A stretch of 64,000 bases of DNA, from the NCBI GenBank assembly GCA_036365515.1, contig CM070876.1, positions 174,977,478-175,041,477 on the forward strand. The letters are read 5' to 3'. The position numbers were made by a program, and so were the translations under genes. Every line of letters begins with the position of its first letter. The first letter of the stretch is position 1. The DNA comes from Torymus aiolomorphi (lineage: Eukaryota; Arthropoda; Insecta; Hymenoptera; Torymidae). Positions 62,251-64,000 of the stretch are shown piece after piece. The notes below the pieces were generated by a model. The model was given only the letters and a program-made list of their open reading frames with translations. It made no database searches and was not told the DNA's origin.

Positions 62251-62824
62251 TTACCTGAAATGAAATTTTGAAAAACAATGTTAATCGAATCTATTCGTTT
62301 CTGAATCAAAGTGAGTGATCTGATCATTTAATCTACTTAACTTTAGTGAATGGCTGAGGTATAATTTTTGCTACTCCGCCAAAGTGTGGTCCGCATAAGT
62401 AACAGTAAATTATTATTAGAGGCGCACGTGTATTGTTTCTTTACTCATACAATTATTTGATGAAATTTATCAAATCAAATTGGATTTAACGCTTTTATCA
62501 GCTGTGTGAATTATATTTTTTCTCCATCATATATTAATAATTTGAATGAGCTTTAAGTAAAAGTAACAAACTAAACTAAAAAGTACAAACCTCAAAGATT
62601 CCTTCTATCGCTCGCACAGCGATCAGTGCGTAAACATTCCATTTGACTACGAATGGAGAAATTATGGTCAATAATGATGTGGCAGCAATGCCAAGACCAA
62701 AAATTCGTGAACTACCAATACGCGCCGCTATCCAACCTCCAGGTAGTGGTGTTGTAATATAACCATAAAAAAAGGAGCTTAGAACTAGTGCTTGCAATTT
62801 GGAATCCCATTGAAATTCTCTACT

Positions 62825-64000
62825 CTGCATATAAAAATAAATCTTTTAATAATGGGAAAATATTATTTGTGTGAAACACATATCTAAATAATAATTAAGG
62901 GAGTTTTTCGACCAAGTTCTTTTTATAATGATTTAATTCAGTTATTATTTTATTTATGATATTGAAAAACTGTTTTTTAAATAAATACTAATTTTATAGC
63001 TAAGAGGTACAGCACTATTGGAAGATATACAAATAAGTCTATAGTTGTAACTAGGATATGAAGAAGGTTGTAGAATTCCTGCGAGAACACGAGCTACTGA
63101 GCACGACCCCCATTATCGTGCTACCGTCTCAGGTTGGTATTTGTATTCGATCTCTTCGAATGTACGCTCCTAAACTAATGCAAACAGAATACTGCGCTAT
63201 TCGGAGTGAGCAGCTGGAAATTCAACAGCATTAGCGTGTGCCAAGTGTAGGGGTACGTGATTTCCAGGAAAAGCCCTTTCCTACAGCCCCATCTCTGGCA
63301 CTATTCGTAAAGCGGACTGCAATTTTTCACATTTTTTAGCCACTTCTATACTTGACAGCTTTCTCAGAAAGTAGGGCCGAGAAAATGGATGTGCGGCCGA
63401 ATCAGGTATGATCGAATTCGCTATGTAGTTAGCTAAATCAGACATAAATTGTTCAATAGGGAAAAGTATACAACAAGTATTGGAATAAGAGCAGTAACGT
63501 AGGCGAATGGAAACTATATTTTTAAATGCAGTGCAACTACTTGATAAGAAACTACCGCAATATAAGATAAATGTGCAGACACTGACTTGTTTGCGGTTCA
63601 AGGGTCGATTGACCTTGGGTTCATCAATCCAACGCAGGTTCTGGAAATCATCATAATGATAGCAAAAACAATATCAGGAGCAATCTTTCTGAATTAAATT
63701 GCTAATGGAATTGTTATCTATCTCAGAAGATTGAACATTCTTCGTGTCCATTCGGCTTCACAGCTCTCAGCTCTTGTGTAACATTACCATACTTTTTACA
63801 GACTTCAGTGAATATGACTTGTAGAAGGTGACTTCTTGGACAGATGAAAGATACTGTTACAGGAGATACATCGAATGCATAGTTTATTGTATAACAATGA
63901 ATAAGGTAGCAGCATACACAAATGGCTGACAATTTGCTGCCGATATGCTGAAAGAGAAATTCATCGGGCCAGAGATCCAAGCGAGTAGAAAAACTTCAAG
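62825..64000 (-). other. Intron 1 of copy 2 and unidentified relic
   Basis: From 63460 the sequence aligns with copy 1's intron 1 (48100-48830). Minus-strand frames at 63281-63601 and 63723-63980 are cysteine-rich and hydrophobic but end in stops and match nothing I recognise. Copy 2's exon 1 is expected just beyond the right edge. Confidence 0.5.

Larger units (their letters stand above)
57067..62824 (-). pseudogene. SLC17-type transporter, copy 2 (exons 2-7; two premature stops)
   Basis: Blocks matching copy 1 exons 2-7: 62824-62591, 60194-59895, 59680-59554, 59485-59209, 57428-57308, 57234-57067. Lengths are 234, 300, 127, 277, 121 and 168 bp, nearly the same as copy 1. Defects: a TAG at 59990-59988 where copy 1 has TGG (Trp, in ILWYI.WCI), and a TAA at 59354-59352 where copy 1 has CAA (Gln, in LTTTQVRK). 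At exon 4 the ancestral acceptor CAG has become CAA, although an AG three bases upstream could replace it and add one codon. Exon 3 keeps the family consensus GVTYP and WAPPLERSKM. Exon 1 lies beyond 64000. Sequence otherwise stays open with conserved splice sites, so inactivation looks recent. Assembly error at both stops is the alternative. Confidence 0.85.

Overview
This is eukaryotic DNA from an insect, most likely a hymenopteran (ant-like). The background is AT-rich, with CpG-rich patches where CpG is not depleted and very long (CT)n/(TA)n microsatellites. Introns are short (about 70 to 90 bp) or TE-swollen, and the mobile elements are insect types: LTR retrotransposons with gag, BEL/Pao pol or viral-type glycoprotein remnants, and many palindromic MITEs with TA, TTA or 8-bp target duplications. 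The species is an inference. No rRNA, CRISPR or bacterial-type operon is present.

The only convincing host gene family is a tandem pair of SLC17-type (major facilitator) anion/phosphate cotransporter genes on the minus strand. The first copy (49436 down to 38483) has seven exons that join in phase into a 472-residue protein. The second copy (62824 down to 57067, with its first exon beyond the right edge) has the same exon lengths and phases but carries two in-frame stop codons and a destroyed splice acceptor, so it is probably a pseudogene. Homology extends through intron 1 and parts of intron 5. Almost all mobile elements in the two copies differ, so they mostly landed after the duplication.

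1 to 38 kb is mobile-element-rich and gene-poor. Four LTR families are distinguishable by their ends: LTR-A (TGTTACGTC..), LTR-B (TGTGACGTTC..), LTR-C (TGTGACATCC..) and LTR-E (TGTTACGAG..). At 2.6-5.0 kb an LTR-A carries an LTR-B and an LTR-C, each framed by its own 4-bp target duplication. At 6.3-9.7 kb there is a retroelement remnant holding a broken viral-type envelope glycoprotein just upstream of a polypurine tract and 3' LTR. At 13.7-16 kb an LTR-E element keeps its 5' LTR, primer site and a frameshifted gag with zinc knuckles. A BEL/Pao integrase tail lies at 17.4 kb, a 1.1-kb perfect-style palindrome at 19.6-20.7 kb, and a decayed JmjC-like coding region with possible spliced exons at 20.7-23.3 kb. 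A 480-bp CT tract and CpG-rich blocks occupy 26.7-32.5 kb.

38 to 64 kb contains the transporter pair. Their introns and the spacer hold a 90-bp satellite arranged as two opposing arrays, a second 1.1-kb palindrome, two hAT-type MITEs with exact 8-bp duplications, and a bipartite double-hairpin repeat seen twice with paired compensatory changes. Two Tc1/mariner-like MITEs (12.5 and 29.7 kb) each contain a different tRNA-like segment, which is one of the less expected features here. All calls are from reading the sequence; no database search was possible.
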